NCBI RefSeq assembly: GCF_900176485.1
Contig: NZ_FWYD01000001.1
Span: 1-64,000 of the forward strand
From: Primorskyibacter flagellatus
Lineage (GTDB): Bacteria; Pseudomonadota; Alphaproteobacteria; Rhodobacterales; Rhodobacteraceae
Reading direction: 5' to 3'
Length of the DNA: 64,000 nt
The notes below the pieces were generated by a model. It ran no database searches, was not told where the DNA came from, and was given only the letters and a program-made list of their open reading frames with translations. Both the position numbers and the translations under genes were made by a program. Positions 1-8,159 of this stretch are shown one piece after another (position 1 is the stretch's first letter; every line of letters begins with the position of its first letter).

Positions 1-106
1 CGGCGGAATTCGTCAGTTCGTTTCAGTCCCATAGTTCATCTCCTTTGGTGCAGTAAATGCTATCAAAGGAGCGGCATCAAACCGTGACAGGTCCATCATC
101 TGGCGC

Positions 107-595
107 ATGCTGGAGGGTACTGGGTGCCGTGGTGCTGAGGTAGTGGGACTGAGGGTGGAGGATGTCCAAGTCACCGGACCATATCCTCACATCCGCGTTA
201 TGTGGCATGAAAACAGGCGGGTTAAGACCAAGGTGTCTATCCGCTCAGTGCCGCTTGTCGGTGACGCTCTGACAGCAGCGAAAGAAGCTCTGGAGTTGGT
301 CAAGGGTGAGCGCATGCTCTTCCCACGATATGCTTATGAGGGAGGCCCTGACACCGTTTCGCAAGCCCTGATGAAGCATCTGCGCGGATTCACGACGAAC
401 AAGCGCCATGTGGTCTATTCCCTCCGCCACAACATGAAAGACCTTTTGGTATCCGCAGGTGTCCCCGAGCGGGATGAGCATCGCATCCTAGGCCACTCGC
501 TCGGCGGAGTAGGTAACCGGGTGTACGGCGGCGATATCGCAAAGCTAAAGGCTGCCGCTGAAGCAATGAATTTGGCGCACGCGCTGATGCCATAA
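107..595 (+). CDS. Tyrosine recombinase (phage-type integrase), truncated to catalytic domain
   Basis: The 162-aa product is the C-terminal catalytic domain of a tyrosine site-specific recombinase. Visible motifs are the first catalytic Arg (GCRGAE, R8), the box II pattern YSLRH (Y104, R107, H108), LGH (H130) and the nucleophile Y140 in NRVYGG. The usual H of HxxR is Y here, which phage integrases tolerate. Homology-like sequence (NRDRSIIWRMLEG) continues in frame upstream of the first ATG to about position 77, but an in-frame stop lies at 32-34. The core-binding and arm-binding domains are therefore missing from this frame. This looks like a decayed or frameshifted integrase marking the edge of mobile DNA; activity is doubtful. 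Family call is firm, gene integrity is not. Confidence 0.7.
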   Translation: MLEGTGCRGAEVVGLRVEDVQVTGPYPHIRVMWHENRRVKTKVSIRSVPLVGDALTAAKEALELVKGERMLFPRYAYEGGPDTVSQALMKHLRGFTTNKRHVVYSLRHNMKDLLVSAGVPERDEHRILGHSLGGVGNRVYGGDIAKLKAAAEAMNLAHALMP

Positions 596-1273
596 CTGGG
601 CTTGTGGAGCTACTAGACCCATTTGAGGTCTCGGCAGGCCACCGATCAGGAAGACCCCAACATCGCCCATTCGAGGCACCCGAGCATCATCCGTGAGGAA
701 CTCAAAAGGCCACGAAGGGAGGCGCTGGGCAGGCCGTGAGTGACCCGCTGGACACCTCAAAGGCTGTTCTTGTATTACGCGTTTGATAACGCACAACAAA
801 ATCGATTAACCCACCCTAGACAGGTCAATAAAACCACCCCATAGGATAGATGATAGGAAAGGTTATAGTGATAGAGAGTATGTGAAGGTGTATGGATGAT
901 GGAGGGAAGGTGTCCCTCTTCTATCTCATACATCCTCACCTACCCTTTAAGGTTACCCTTAAGGTGCCCGCTGCGGTTTAACGTAAGGTTCACCACCATC
1001 ATCATCTCTCACACAGCACCCGTCATTACAGTTGCATGTTAGAGGTGGATAGGAGGTAACACTCTCGTGTGGCATATCAGGCACCTGCAGGTGTCCCGCG
1101 TGATCTCCCCTCACTCCCCCTTTACAGGTTCCTTAGCGAGCTTGTGGAGGGGGTCTCGTTACCGATCTTGGGGCCCTGAATGTGGCCCAGACAAGTTCGA
1201 AACAAAAATACCACAAAAATCTGAGTGGTAGAGATCATATAATGGGCCGCGCAAATTTCCCCCGGCGGGAGGG
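596..1273. other. Gene-poor stretch after the integrase remnant
   Basis: I see no convincing gene in these 678 bases. The stretch is AT-richer than the rest of the window. It holds a perfect inverted repeat TTAAGG-TTAC-CCTTAA at 947-962 and a 12-base palindrome CACCTGCAGGTG at 1082-1093. No ribosome binding site with a plausible ORF and no tRNA was found. It is best read as non-coding island DNA. Confidence 0.5.
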
Positions 1274-1450
1274 CTAATCACCATACATGTGAGGCTCTTT
1301 TGCCCTTCCAACCAAGTAGCCAGAAAATAGGACGGCAACAGCTGCCACCAGAGAGCCAACTGGAATGGATAGCCACAGCGACCAGTTAACCGACTGAGTG
1401 AACAAGTAGACAATGGCAATACCGAATGCGTTCCAAAAAAGCCCCTTCAT
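1274..1450 (-). CDS. Small two-helix membrane protein, unknown function
   Basis: A 58-aa protein starting at the internal ATG at 1450, chosen because GGAG sits about 9 bases upstream; the longer in-frame start would add a non-hydrophobic 43-residue tail. The sequence has two hydrophobic segments (about residues 3-18 and 26-49) joined by a short loop with Asn/Trp and ends in a charged tail (GRAKEPHMYGD). No family was recognised. It sits in the mobile region between the integrase remnant and the resolvase and could be phage- or plasmid-derived. Confidence reflects the good RBS and hydrophobic pattern only. Confidence 0.45.
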   Translation of the reverse strand: MKGLFWNAFGIAIVYLFTQSVNWSLWLSIPVGSLVAAVAVLFSGYLVGRAKEPHMYGD

Positions 1451-1544
1451 TTCAATAACTCCGTATTGTTTTGGGCACTGTAGGAAGTGTCCTCGCCGAG
1501 GTCCAGAGGCCCTTGCTGTCCCACTAAGGCAAGGTCTATTGAGT

Positions 1545-1649
1545 CGTCTCACGCCGCCTCTACCGACCGTCTCACACAAGTTATCTGGACATTATGGGAC
1601 AACAGCCCTACATCGTTCTAGACTTCATTGAGACAGAAGGATGAGACAG
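1545..1649. other. Repeats upstream of resolvase, possible res-like site
   Basis: CGTCTCAC occurs as a direct repeat at 1545-1552 and 1568-1575, and GAGACAG occurs twice at 1630-1636 and 1643-1649. The GAGAC elements are inverted relative to GTCTC. Serine resolvases commonly bind sub-sites just upstream of their own gene, so this cluster is a candidate recombination or autoregulatory site. No crossover dinucleotide can be assigned by eye. Confidence 0.3.
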
Positions 1650-2213
1650 ATGATCGTTGGATATGCTCGCACTTCCACCCTCGACCAGACCGCAGGTCTT
1701 GAAGCTCAACAGCGTGATCTGGCTGACGCAGGCTGTGAGAAGGTGTTTGTTGAACAGGTCTCTTCGGTGGACGTAACGGCCCGAGAACAACTCGCTCAGG
1801 CTCTCGATTACATCCGCGAAGGCGACGCCCTTGTAGTGACCAAGCTCGACCGTCTGGCACGCTCTGTGGCGCATCTGCTGGAGGTGCTGGAGAAGATTGA
1901 GGCCAAAGGGGCGACCCTCCGCATTCTCTCCATGGGCATTGACACAGGCACCGCTACGGGCAAGCTGATGCTGACCCTCTTGGGGGGTGTGGCCGAATTT
2001 GAGCGGTCGATCATGCTGGAACGCCAACGCGAAGGCATTGCCAAGGCCAAGGCAGCGGGCAAGTACAAGGGCAGGAAGCCCACAGCGAAGGCCAAGGCGA
2101 ACGAGGTGTTATGTCTGCGCGCCGAAGGGGTGGGGGCGACCGAGATCGCCAAGCGGCTGGGTATTGGCAGAGCAAGCGTTTACCGCATACTAGAGGAGGA
2201 GAGAAAGACGTAA
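1650..2213 (+). CDS. Serine recombinase, Tn3-resolvase / DNA-invertase family
   Basis: The 187-aa protein has the classic small serine recombinase layout. The N-terminal catalytic domain carries YARTS with nucleophile Ser9, followed by LDRLARS and the long E-helix segment (LGGVAEFERSIMLERQREGI). The C-terminal region (about residues 140-187) is a helix-turn-helix (GATEIAKRLGIGRASVYRIL). Length matches stand-alone resolvases. I start at ATG 1650 because AAGG lies 9 bases upstream; an ATG at 1641 directly abuts that sequence. No transposase or terminal inverted repeats are visible next to it, so it may be the survivor of a Tn3-like element, a plasmid resolution system or an invertase. Confidence 0.9.
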   Translation: MIVGYARTSTLDQTAGLEAQQRDLADAGCEKVFVEQVSSVDVTAREQLAQALDYIREGDALVVTKLDRLARSVAHLLEVLEKIEAKGATLRILSMGIDTGTATGKLMLTLLGGVAEFERSIMLERQREGIAKAKAAGKYKGRKPTAKAKANEVLCLRAEGVGATEIAKRLGIGRASVYRILEEERKT

Positions 2214-2359
2214 CTTTTAGTAAGGGTGTGCCTCATGATTTACACGAGCGAGTGCGTAGGGGTAACAAATCAGTCTTTACCGAGTTTGTTCGCGGCCTCC
2301 CGCCGCCCTTTAGGCGATAAGAATTCAGTGCAAAAGTTGCACAGAAGGAGTTTGTATTA

Positions 2360-3037
2360 ATGGATTGGTCGATTGATCGTTTGGAAGCCATTGGAGCGGC
2401 GGTCGCGACGTTTGAGTATTGGTTGGGGATAGCAACATCGGTGGTGATTGTTTTTGTTCACCATCGTTTGAAACTTCCAAAGTTAAAAGTGACAGGCGGT
2501 AGCGGCGGAAGCAAAAAAACGGACGATGGAAAACCATTTGAATATAGGCGTTTAAGTATCACTAACACTCCATATTTTTTTGGGTATCCTGTAAGCCGTG
2601 ACGATTTTCAGGTCCAATCGGCGCGGATTTACGACCCAGAGAAACGTGTCTACCAAGGACATTTAATGCGCTGGCAGGGTGAGCCTGAGAACAAACCATT
2701 TAAGACAAAAATCCCAGTCGGCGAAACTGCAATTCTCTACGTATATGGATTGTATGAAGGGCGCGTTCACCTTTACAGTGGAACGTCTCAAAACAACATT
2801 GACCACGGCGAAACACTTGTCGAAGTGGGCCAGTCACGGAAACTGGAAATCCACATAACAGACATTTTCCGGAGACGTCATAGGATAGCGTTTAGCATTT
2901 CCGCTGAAGAAAGAAGAAACGCGATGCAGACGGTGCAAGTTCATTTTCGGGTAAAAACAACTCTCTCTGATCGCCTGCAGCAGGTGAGGGGGGGCGTGCG
3001 AGAAGTTGTGTCGGCGTTAACGCGGCCGAGTTATTGA
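2360..3037 (+). CDS. Unknown membrane-anchored protein in island DNA
   Basis: A 225-aa protein with an AGGAG ribosome binding site 9 bases before the ATG. One transmembrane helix (about residues 10-37, ending in HHRLK) is followed by a Gly/Ser/Lys-rich linker. The remaining roughly 170-residue domain is rich in aromatic and charged residues (ITNTPYFFGYPVSRDDFQVQ, GETAILYVYGLYEG) and may be a beta-rich soluble domain. I recognise no family. Its codons are much more AT-rich than the catabolic and housekeeping genes to the right, consistent with recent horizontal acquisition alongside the resolvase. It could be an abortive-infection-like or phage accessory protein, but nothing in the sequence proves that. 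Confidence 0.6.
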   Translation: MDWSIDRLEAIGAAVATFEYWLGIATSVVIVFVHHRLKLPKLKVTGGSGGSKKTDDGKPFEYRRLSITNTPYFFGYPVSRDDFQVQSARIYDPEKRVYQGHLMRWQGEPENKPFKTKIPVGETAILYVYGLYEGRVHLYSGTSQNNIDHGETLVEVGQSRKLEIHITDIFRRRHRIAFSISAEERRNAMQTVQVHFRVKTTLSDRLQQVRGGVREVVSALTRPSY

Positions 3038-3562
3038 ACGTACGTCGGGCATAACGGATATCCCAATCAGGGATTGCTTCATACTTACAATCGTGGGACA
3101 CAAATAGGAGTCCCTATGGGACACAGAGGGGAGCTGCTGTCTATTAAAATAGTTTGAATACAAGATGTTAGGTGTTCTTTGGTTGCTGAGTTAAGGCGTC
3201 TCGACCGCACCATCACCACCCAGGTAAGGTGGTGCCTTCCAGCAAGATCATTCTGGTCCGACGTGGTTGGGCGAAGATCGAACGACAAGCCCCAATGAAA
3301 ATGTGTAATATACGCTTTATCGCGTGTGACTTGAGCGTAAGGAATGATCGCGAAGTTACAAACGGATCAGACGTATGAAATTTTCGGCCAATCTGGGATT
3401 TCTCTGGCGACGCCCAATAATTGGAAAAAGTGATTTTGTATCCCGAGCGGGACGTGCGGGGTGGCGCGGCAGCGATTTTCTATCGGGGCCAGGTCCGGGA
3501 CGAGGCTGCCATCTTAACCAATGATGCGACCGGGAAGCGCCGACAAACAGTCCCGTCTCGCG
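3038..3562. other. Intergenic stretch at the island/chromosome junction
   Basis: About 525 bases without a supported gene. Composition changes from AT-rich on the left to GC-rich after about 3420, so the right boundary of the inserted DNA probably lies here. I looked for a tRNA or an attachment repeat and found none that I can support. The 3' end abuts the stop of the leftward sulfatase gene. Confidence 0.45.
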
Positions 3563-4813
3563 TCACGCCGCCATTTCCAGAATCGCGAAGCCTTCCGCAT
3601 CGTCGATGCGCTGCGCAAATTCCCGCGCGTCCCGCAGCATCGTTTCAATCACGGGTCGATAAGACGGATAATGGGTGTAGCGGTCGAAACCTGGATCGGA
3701 ACGCGGCGTGATGAAAAGGTTCAGCTCTTCCTCGGGGTCGGCATGTCGGTTGTAAAGCTCGTGGTTGCCATCATCCGATGCGATGAGTTTCCATCCCTCG
3801 GATAGCCACGCGCGTTGGTGCAATGCGCTGACATGGGTGATGTTCTGAACGTAAAAGCCGCGCCGCCAGTCCGGGGCAGGTATGCCATCGAGCAAGGGTT
3901 TGAGACTGTGCCCGTGGCATTGGTCCAGCGGTGGCGCGCCGGCAAAATCCAGTAAGGTTGGCGTCAGATCCTGCAACCCCACCAGATCCGACCGCACGGC
4001 ACCGGCGGCAATCGTGCCTGGCCATGAAATCAGCATCGGGATGCGGATTGAATCGTCGGTGCAGACGAATTTATGCTCGCCCTCGGCCCGGTATCGGAAG
4101 GTCTCGCCGTGGTCGGAGTAATACAGGACAACGGTGTTCTCGCGCAGTCCGGTGGATTCCAGCGTGGCCAGAATACGTCCGATCTCATGGTCGAGTGCGG
4201 TGACGGCGGCATAATAGCCCGCGAAGGGCACGCCCTTATGGCGATAGGGTTCGTAGAAACGCGCGGGCGCAGTGAATGGGTCATGGGGCGGGTAGTAGCT
4301 TTGGACCATGACGAAGGGTTGGTCACTGTCCGCCTGTGCCTGATCTCGCAGAAAACCGATACAGGCATCGGTCTGCAAGGTGGGCCGGTATTGTCCGTCC
4401 AGCCGTCCGCCAACCCAATGTCCGACACGGCTGTTAAAGCTTTCTTCCCAGATGTCGAAGAACGGCGGGTGGCCTTCGCCCAGATGCCATTTGCCGAAAT
4501 GCGCGGTCAGGTAGCCCGCATCCTGTAGCTGGTCAAACACGGTGCGTTTGACCGCGCCGACGCTCTGAAACGCGTTGTCGATGCCGTAGACATTGTCGAT
4601 GATCTGATGCGCATGCGGGTAGACGCCGGTCCACATGGTGGCGCGGGCGGGCGTGCAAACCGGCCAAGGCGTGTAGGCGTTCTGGAACCGCACACCCTCT
4701 GCCGCCAGCCGGTCCAGGTTGGGTGTCTGAACGAAGGCGCTGCCTGCGCAGCCCATCGCATCGGCGCGGTGCTGGTCCGAGAAGATCACGACGATATTGG
4801 GCGGTTTGGTCAT
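3563..4813 (-). CDS. Sulfatase (formylglycine-dependent, type I), cytoplasmic
   Basis: A 416-aa alkaline-phosphatase-superfamily sulfatase. The metal/active-site start NIVVIFSDQHRAD is followed by the maturation motif C-T-P-A-R (C53), the cysteine converted to formylglycine in type I sulfatases, and downstream YYSDHGE. It begins directly with MTKPPN and shows no signal peptide, so it should act in the cytoplasm. The ATG at 4813 overlaps the stop of the upstream ABC ATPase as ATGA, which indicates translational coupling and ties desulfation to import. An upstream in-frame start at 4915 would lie wholly inside the ATPase gene. Substrate is unknown; the fold also covers phosphonate and phosphodiester hydrolases, but CxPxR favours sulfate esters. 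Confidence 0.9.
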   Translation of the reverse strand: MTKPPNIVVIFSDQHRADAMGCAGSAFVQTPNLDRLAAEGVRFQNAYTPWPVCTPARATMWTGVYPHAHQIIDNVYGIDNAFQSVGAVKRTVFDQLQDAGYLTAHFGKWHLGEGHPPFFDIWEESFNSRVGHWVGGRLDGQYRPTLQTDACIGFLRDQAQADSDQPFVMVQSYYPPHDPFTAPARFYEPYRHKGVPFAGYYAAVTALDHEIGRILATLESTGLRENTVVLYYSDHGETFRYRAEGEHKFVCTDDSIRIPMLISWPGTIAAGAVRSDLVGLQDLTPTLLDFAGAPPLDQCHGHSLKPLLDGIPAPDWRRGFYVQNITHVSALHQRAWLSEGWKLIASDDGNHELYNRHADPEEELNLFITPRSDPGFDRYTHYPSYRPVIETMLRDAREFAQRIDDAEGFAILEMAA

Positions 4814-5820
4814 GCGGTCTGTCCTTTTGCGGCGGGCAGGGCTTGGGCCAGCAGGTGGCAGTTGGCGCTGTGGTCCGGGCCAACAGTCGTTCGCGCGGGG
4901 GGCGTGCTTCGGCATATCCCCATCACATGCGGGCAGCGGGTGTGAAACCGGCAGCCCGACGGAGGGTCGATGGGGCTGGGAATGTCGCCCTTGATGGCAA
5001 GTTCGGGGCGTTCATGGACACGGGCGCGCGGTACGGATTTCAGCAAAGCCTGCGTGTAGGGATGGGCGGGGTGTGCGAAAAGTTGCGCCTTGGGTGCGAT
5101 CTCGACGATCTCGCCCAGATACATCACGGCAACATGGTCGGCGATGTGGCGGACGATGGCCATATCATGGCTGATGAACAGGTAAGTCAGTTGGCGCTCG
5201 TGCTTGAGCTTTTGCAACAGGTTGACGATTTGCGCCTGCACGCTGACATCAAGCGCCGAGACCGCCTCGTCGCAGATCAGCAGATCGGTTTCCAAGGCAA
5301 GTGCGCGGGCAATGCCAACGCGCTGGCGCTGACCGCCCGATAGCTGGTGGGGGAAGCGCGCGGCGAAACTCTGGGGCAGGCCGACAAGGTCAAGCAGTTC
5401 GGCAAGACGCGCCCGCCGCGCTTTGGCGGTGCCGACAGAATGAATGTCCAGCGGTTCCATGATCGCCTGTCCGATCAGCATACGCGGGTTGAGCGAGCCG
5501 AAGGGATCCTGAATGACGATCTGCACGCGGCGGCGGAATTCTTGCATGGCTCGATGATCCAGGCCGCGAATCTCGGTTCCCGCAATCTCTATCTGTCCGG
5601 AGTCAGCCTCGATCAGGCGCAGCACCAGACGGCCGAGGGTGGTCTTGCCGCAGCCGGATTCCCCGACCACGGCCAGCGTCTCGCCGCGCGCTATTGAAAA
5701 AGATACGTTATCCACCGCCCGCACCACAGAGCGGTTACGGCCAAGCAGCCCGCCACGCCCGACCTGAAAGTGCTTCGTCAGGTTGCTGACACGCAGAAAT
5801 GGTATGGCGCGATCATCCAT
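4810..5820 (-). CDS. Peptide-type ABC importer ATP-binding protein (DppF/OppF-like)
   Basis: A 336-aa ATPase with Walker A GESGCGKTT, signature LSGGQRQR, Walker B LLICDEAVSALD and the H-loop SHD. The C-terminal oligopeptide-transporter extension carries the conserved Cys pattern GCRFHTRCP, typical of DppD/DppF-class subunits. The ATG at 5820 overlaps the stop of the partner ATPase by 8 bases, and its own stop overlaps the sulfatase start. It should pair with the DppD-like ATPase and with the binding protein and permeases encoded rightward at 10.5-14.0 kb, because each half of the transporter is otherwise incomplete. Confidence 0.92.
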   Translation of the reverse strand: MDDRAIPFLRVSNLTKHFQVGRGGLLGRNRSVVRAVDNVSFSIARGETLAVVGESGCGKTTLGRLVLRLIEADSGQIEIAGTEIRGLDHRAMQEFRRRVQIVIQDPFGSLNPRMLIGQAIMEPLDIHSVGTAKARRARLAELLDLVGLPQSFAARFPHQLSGGQRQRVGIARALALETDLLICDEAVSALDVSVQAQIVNLLQKLKHERQLTYLFISHDMAIVRHIADHVAVMYLGEIVEIAPKAQLFAHPAHPYTQALLKSVPRARVHERPELAIKGDIPSPIDPPSGCRFHTRCPHVMGICRSTPPARTTVGPDHSANCHLLAQALPAAKGQTA

Positions 5821-6811
5821 CACTAACCTCCAGCGGACCGTCAAAGAGGTAGCCTTTGGGCCGTATGCAGGCGGCGCGATGGCGAGCCTCAAAACCCATC
5901 AGCCGCGGATCAGTCCGGTCGCAGATCTGACGAAAATGCGCGCAACGCGGACCAAAGCGGCAGCCATTGGGCCGTTCATGTGGTTGCGGTACGGTGCCGG
6001 GGATGGTTGGCAATTCGTTCACATCACGATCCACCGGCGGATGGCTGCGCAAGAGGCCTTGTGTATAAGGGTGCAGCGCGTGTTCGAAGATCTGTGACGT
6101 TGTCCCGGACTCGATGATCCGGCCAGCATACATCACCGAGACATTATCGGCATAGCCTGCAACCACGCCCAGATCATGTGTGATCAGCAGGATGCCCATG
6201 CCCAACTCGCGTTGCAACTCGTGCAGCAATTCAAGGATCTGCGCCTGGATGGTCACATCCAGTGCCGTCGTCGGCTCATCCGCGATCAACAGTTTGGGCT
6301 GGCAGGCGATGGCGATGGCGATCATCACACGCTGCCGCATCCCACCGGATAGCTGATGAGGGTATTCGTCGATCCGCCTGTCTGCGGCGGGGATGCGGAC
6401 CCATTCCAGCATTTCCAGTGCTCGTTTCCGGGCCGTGGCGCGATCCAGCTTCTGATGCACGCGCAAGGTTTCCACGATTTGTTCGCCCACCGGCAGCACC
6501 GGGTTCAGCGCGGTCATGGGCTCCTGAAAGATCATCGAGATTTCTGCTCCGCGCACGCGGCGCATCTCATGTGTGCCAAGTGAGGGCAACTCGCGCCCGT
6601 CAAAGGTGATGCGCTGTGCCTCTACGCGGAATTGCTTGGGCTCAAGCAGGCGCATGATCGCCATTGCCGAGACTGATTTTCCACTGCCTGACTCTCCGAC
6701 CAGCCCGTGGGTCTTGCCCATCATCAGGTCCAGTTCGACTCCCTCAACCAGCGCCGCGCCGCCATAGCTGACACTTAGTCCGCGGACCGAAAGCAAAGGC
6801 GCGACCGCCAT
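5813..6811 (-). CDS. Peptide-type ABC importer ATP-binding protein (DppD/OppD-like)
   Basis: A 332-aa ATPase with Walker A GESGSGKS, signature LSGGMRQR, Walker [16 protein letters not shown]-type H-loop (ITHD) and the C-terminal [11 protein letters not shown] cysteine motif of the oligopeptide/nickel importer subfamily. I start at ATG 6811 because GGAGA lies 6 bases upstream; three earlier in-frame ATGs at 6850-6832 lack a ribosome binding site. It is the first gene of a leftward operon (DppD - DppF - sulfatase). Its promoter region is shared with the divergent dehydratase gene and carries a candidate GntR operator at 6896-6909. Confidence 0.92.
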   Translation of the reverse strand: MAVAPLLSVRGLSVSYGGAALVEGVELDLMMGKTHGLVGESGSGKSVSAMAIMRLLEPKQFRVEAQRITFDGRELPSLGTHEMRRVRGAEISMIFQEPMTALNPVLPVGEQIVETLRVHQKLDRATARKRALEMLEWVRIPAADRRIDEYPHQLSGGMRQRVMIAIAIACQPKLLIADEPTTALDVTIQAQILELLHELQRELGMGILLITHDLGVVAGYADNVSVMYAGRIIESGTTSQIFEHALHPYTQGLLRSHPPVDRDVNELPTIPGTVPQPHERPNGCRFGPRCAHFRQICDRTDPRLMGFEARHRAACIRPKGYLFDGPLEVSDG

Positions 6812-6895
6812 GTCGGATCTCCGAATCTGCATGTCGGCCATTATGCACATAGCCGCAAGAAAAGACGCGTTACAAAATAGCAGCTTGCGATCTTC

Positions 6896-6909
6896 GTATA
6901 CGTTTATAC
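6896..6909 (+). promoter_or_regulatory. Candidate GntR operator, site A
   Basis: GTATACGTTTATAC lies in the divergent region between the dppD-like and dehydratase genes. It matches sites B (10402) and C (18589) with consensus GTATAC-RWTN-ATAC and identical spacing. The core CGTATACG is itself palindromic. GTATAC-like operators are common for FCD-type GntR regulators, and such a gene lies at 9556-10281. The assignment is inference from position and repetition. Confidence 0.55.
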
Positions 6910-7039
6910 AATCCGAAAAATGCGAGTCAACGTGCGCGGTATCTGCACAAGCGGCGGCGTTTTTCGGTCATTGACCCGGAACGCTGCCGACATGGCGCGG
7001 ATGGGCCTGCTGGGGTAAACAAAGATATTGGAGCCAGGA

Positions 7040-8158
7040 ATGAAAATTATTGACGTTACCGCGATTTACCTCCGGCTCCCAGAGATCGAGGCGCGCACCG
7101 ACAGTTCACAAGATGCGTTGCTGGTGCGGATTGACACCGATGCGGGTGTGACGGGTTGGGGGGAAGTGGACGGCTGCCCATGGGTGGTGAAGGCGATCAT
7201 CGACGCACCGATGTCCCACACCATCGTGACCGGCTTGCGCAACCTGCTGATCGGTGAGGACCCGATGGATGTCGCCCGGTTGTGGACAAAGATGTATGAG
7301 GGCACGCTGTATTACGGGCGCGAGGGCGCGGTCATTCAGGCGATGGCAGGCTGTGATCTGGCACTGTGGGACATCAAGGGCAAAGCGCTGGACCAACCGG
7401 TATGGAAGCTTTTGGGTGGGCGCTACCGTGACAAGCTGCGGGTCTATTCGTCGAACATGTTCCAGTTCACGCCCGAGGACACGGCAGACCGGCTGCGGGC
7501 GGCCAAGGATGAAGGGTTCAGCGCCGCCAAATTCGGATGGGAGCCGTTCGGCAAGGACCCGGCCACCGATTGCGCCTATCTTGATGCACTGCGCAAGGCG
7601 GCGGGCGACGATTTTGACATCATGCTGGATGTCGGTCTGATCTGGGACGCGACCACCACGATCCAGCGCGCCAAGCTGTTCGAGCCGTATAACCTCGCAT
7701 GGATCGAAGAGCCGGTGCATCCCGACGATCTGAACGGCTATCGGCGGATTTCCGAGAATATCACCCAGCGTCTGGCGGCGGGCGAAGAAGAATGTACCCT
7801 GCGCGGGTTCCAGCGGCTGATCGATGAAGGCGGTATCGGACTTGCGCAGATTGATCTGACGCGCTGTGGTCTGACGCAGGCGATGAAGATCGCGCAATAT
7901 GCCGCCGACAAAGGAGTGCTGGTCGCCAACCACAATTTCACCACGGATCTGAACACCGCCGCGTCGCTGACTTTTCTGGCGGCCGTGCCCAACGCCTATG
8001 TTCTGGAATACTGTGTGGAGCCGTCCGAGATTTCCCGCAACCTGGCCCGCGAGCCGTTCAAGCAGAAAGACGGATTCATGGATGTGCCGGATGCACCGGG
8101 GCTTGGCTTTGAGCCCAACTACGAGGTGATAGAGAAATTTGCCGTCAGCAGCCTCTGA
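7040..8158 (+). CDS. Mandelate racemase/muconate lactonizing enzyme family dehydratase
   Basis: A 372-aa enolase-superfamily enzyme. The N-terminal capping domain is followed by a TIM barrel with metal ligands in LDVGLIWD (Asp), WIEEPV (Glu) and AAGEEE (Glu), and a likely catalytic His in VANHNF. AAKFGWE replaces the usual KxK of the racemases. These features suggest dehydration of an acid sugar or a related alpha-hydroxy acid rather than racemisation; the exact substrate cannot be read. ATG 7040 has GGAG 6 bases upstream and is preferred to TTG 7028. The next gene, a sulfatase, starts one base after its stop, so the two are co-translated. Confidence 0.85.
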   Translation: MKIIDVTAIYLRLPEIEARTDSSQDALLVRIDTDAGVTGWGEVDGCPWVVKAIIDAPMSHTIVTGLRNLLIGEDPMDVARLWTKMYEGTLYYGREGAVIQAMAGCDLALWDIKGKALDQPVWKLLGGRYRDKLRVYSSNMFQFTPEDTADRLRAAKDEGFSAAKFGWEPFGKDPATDCAYLDALRKAAGDDFDIMLDVGLIWDATTTIQRAKLFEPYNLAWIEEPVHPDDLNGYRRISENITQRLAAGEEECTLRGFQRLIDEGGIGLAQIDLTRCGLTQAMKIAQYAADKGVLVANHNFTTDLNTAASLTFLAAVPNAYVLEYCVEPSEISRNLAREPFKQKDGFMDVPDAPGLGFEPNYEVIEKFAVSSL

Positions 8159-8159
8159 C

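Noticed and set aside
3470-3560. A tRNA-like D-arm pattern on the minus strand (CATC-ATTGGTTAA-GATG)
   Set aside because: No matching anticodon stem, no T-loop TTCGA consensus and no acceptor stem could be paired, so it does not fold as a tRNA or clear tRNA fragment.
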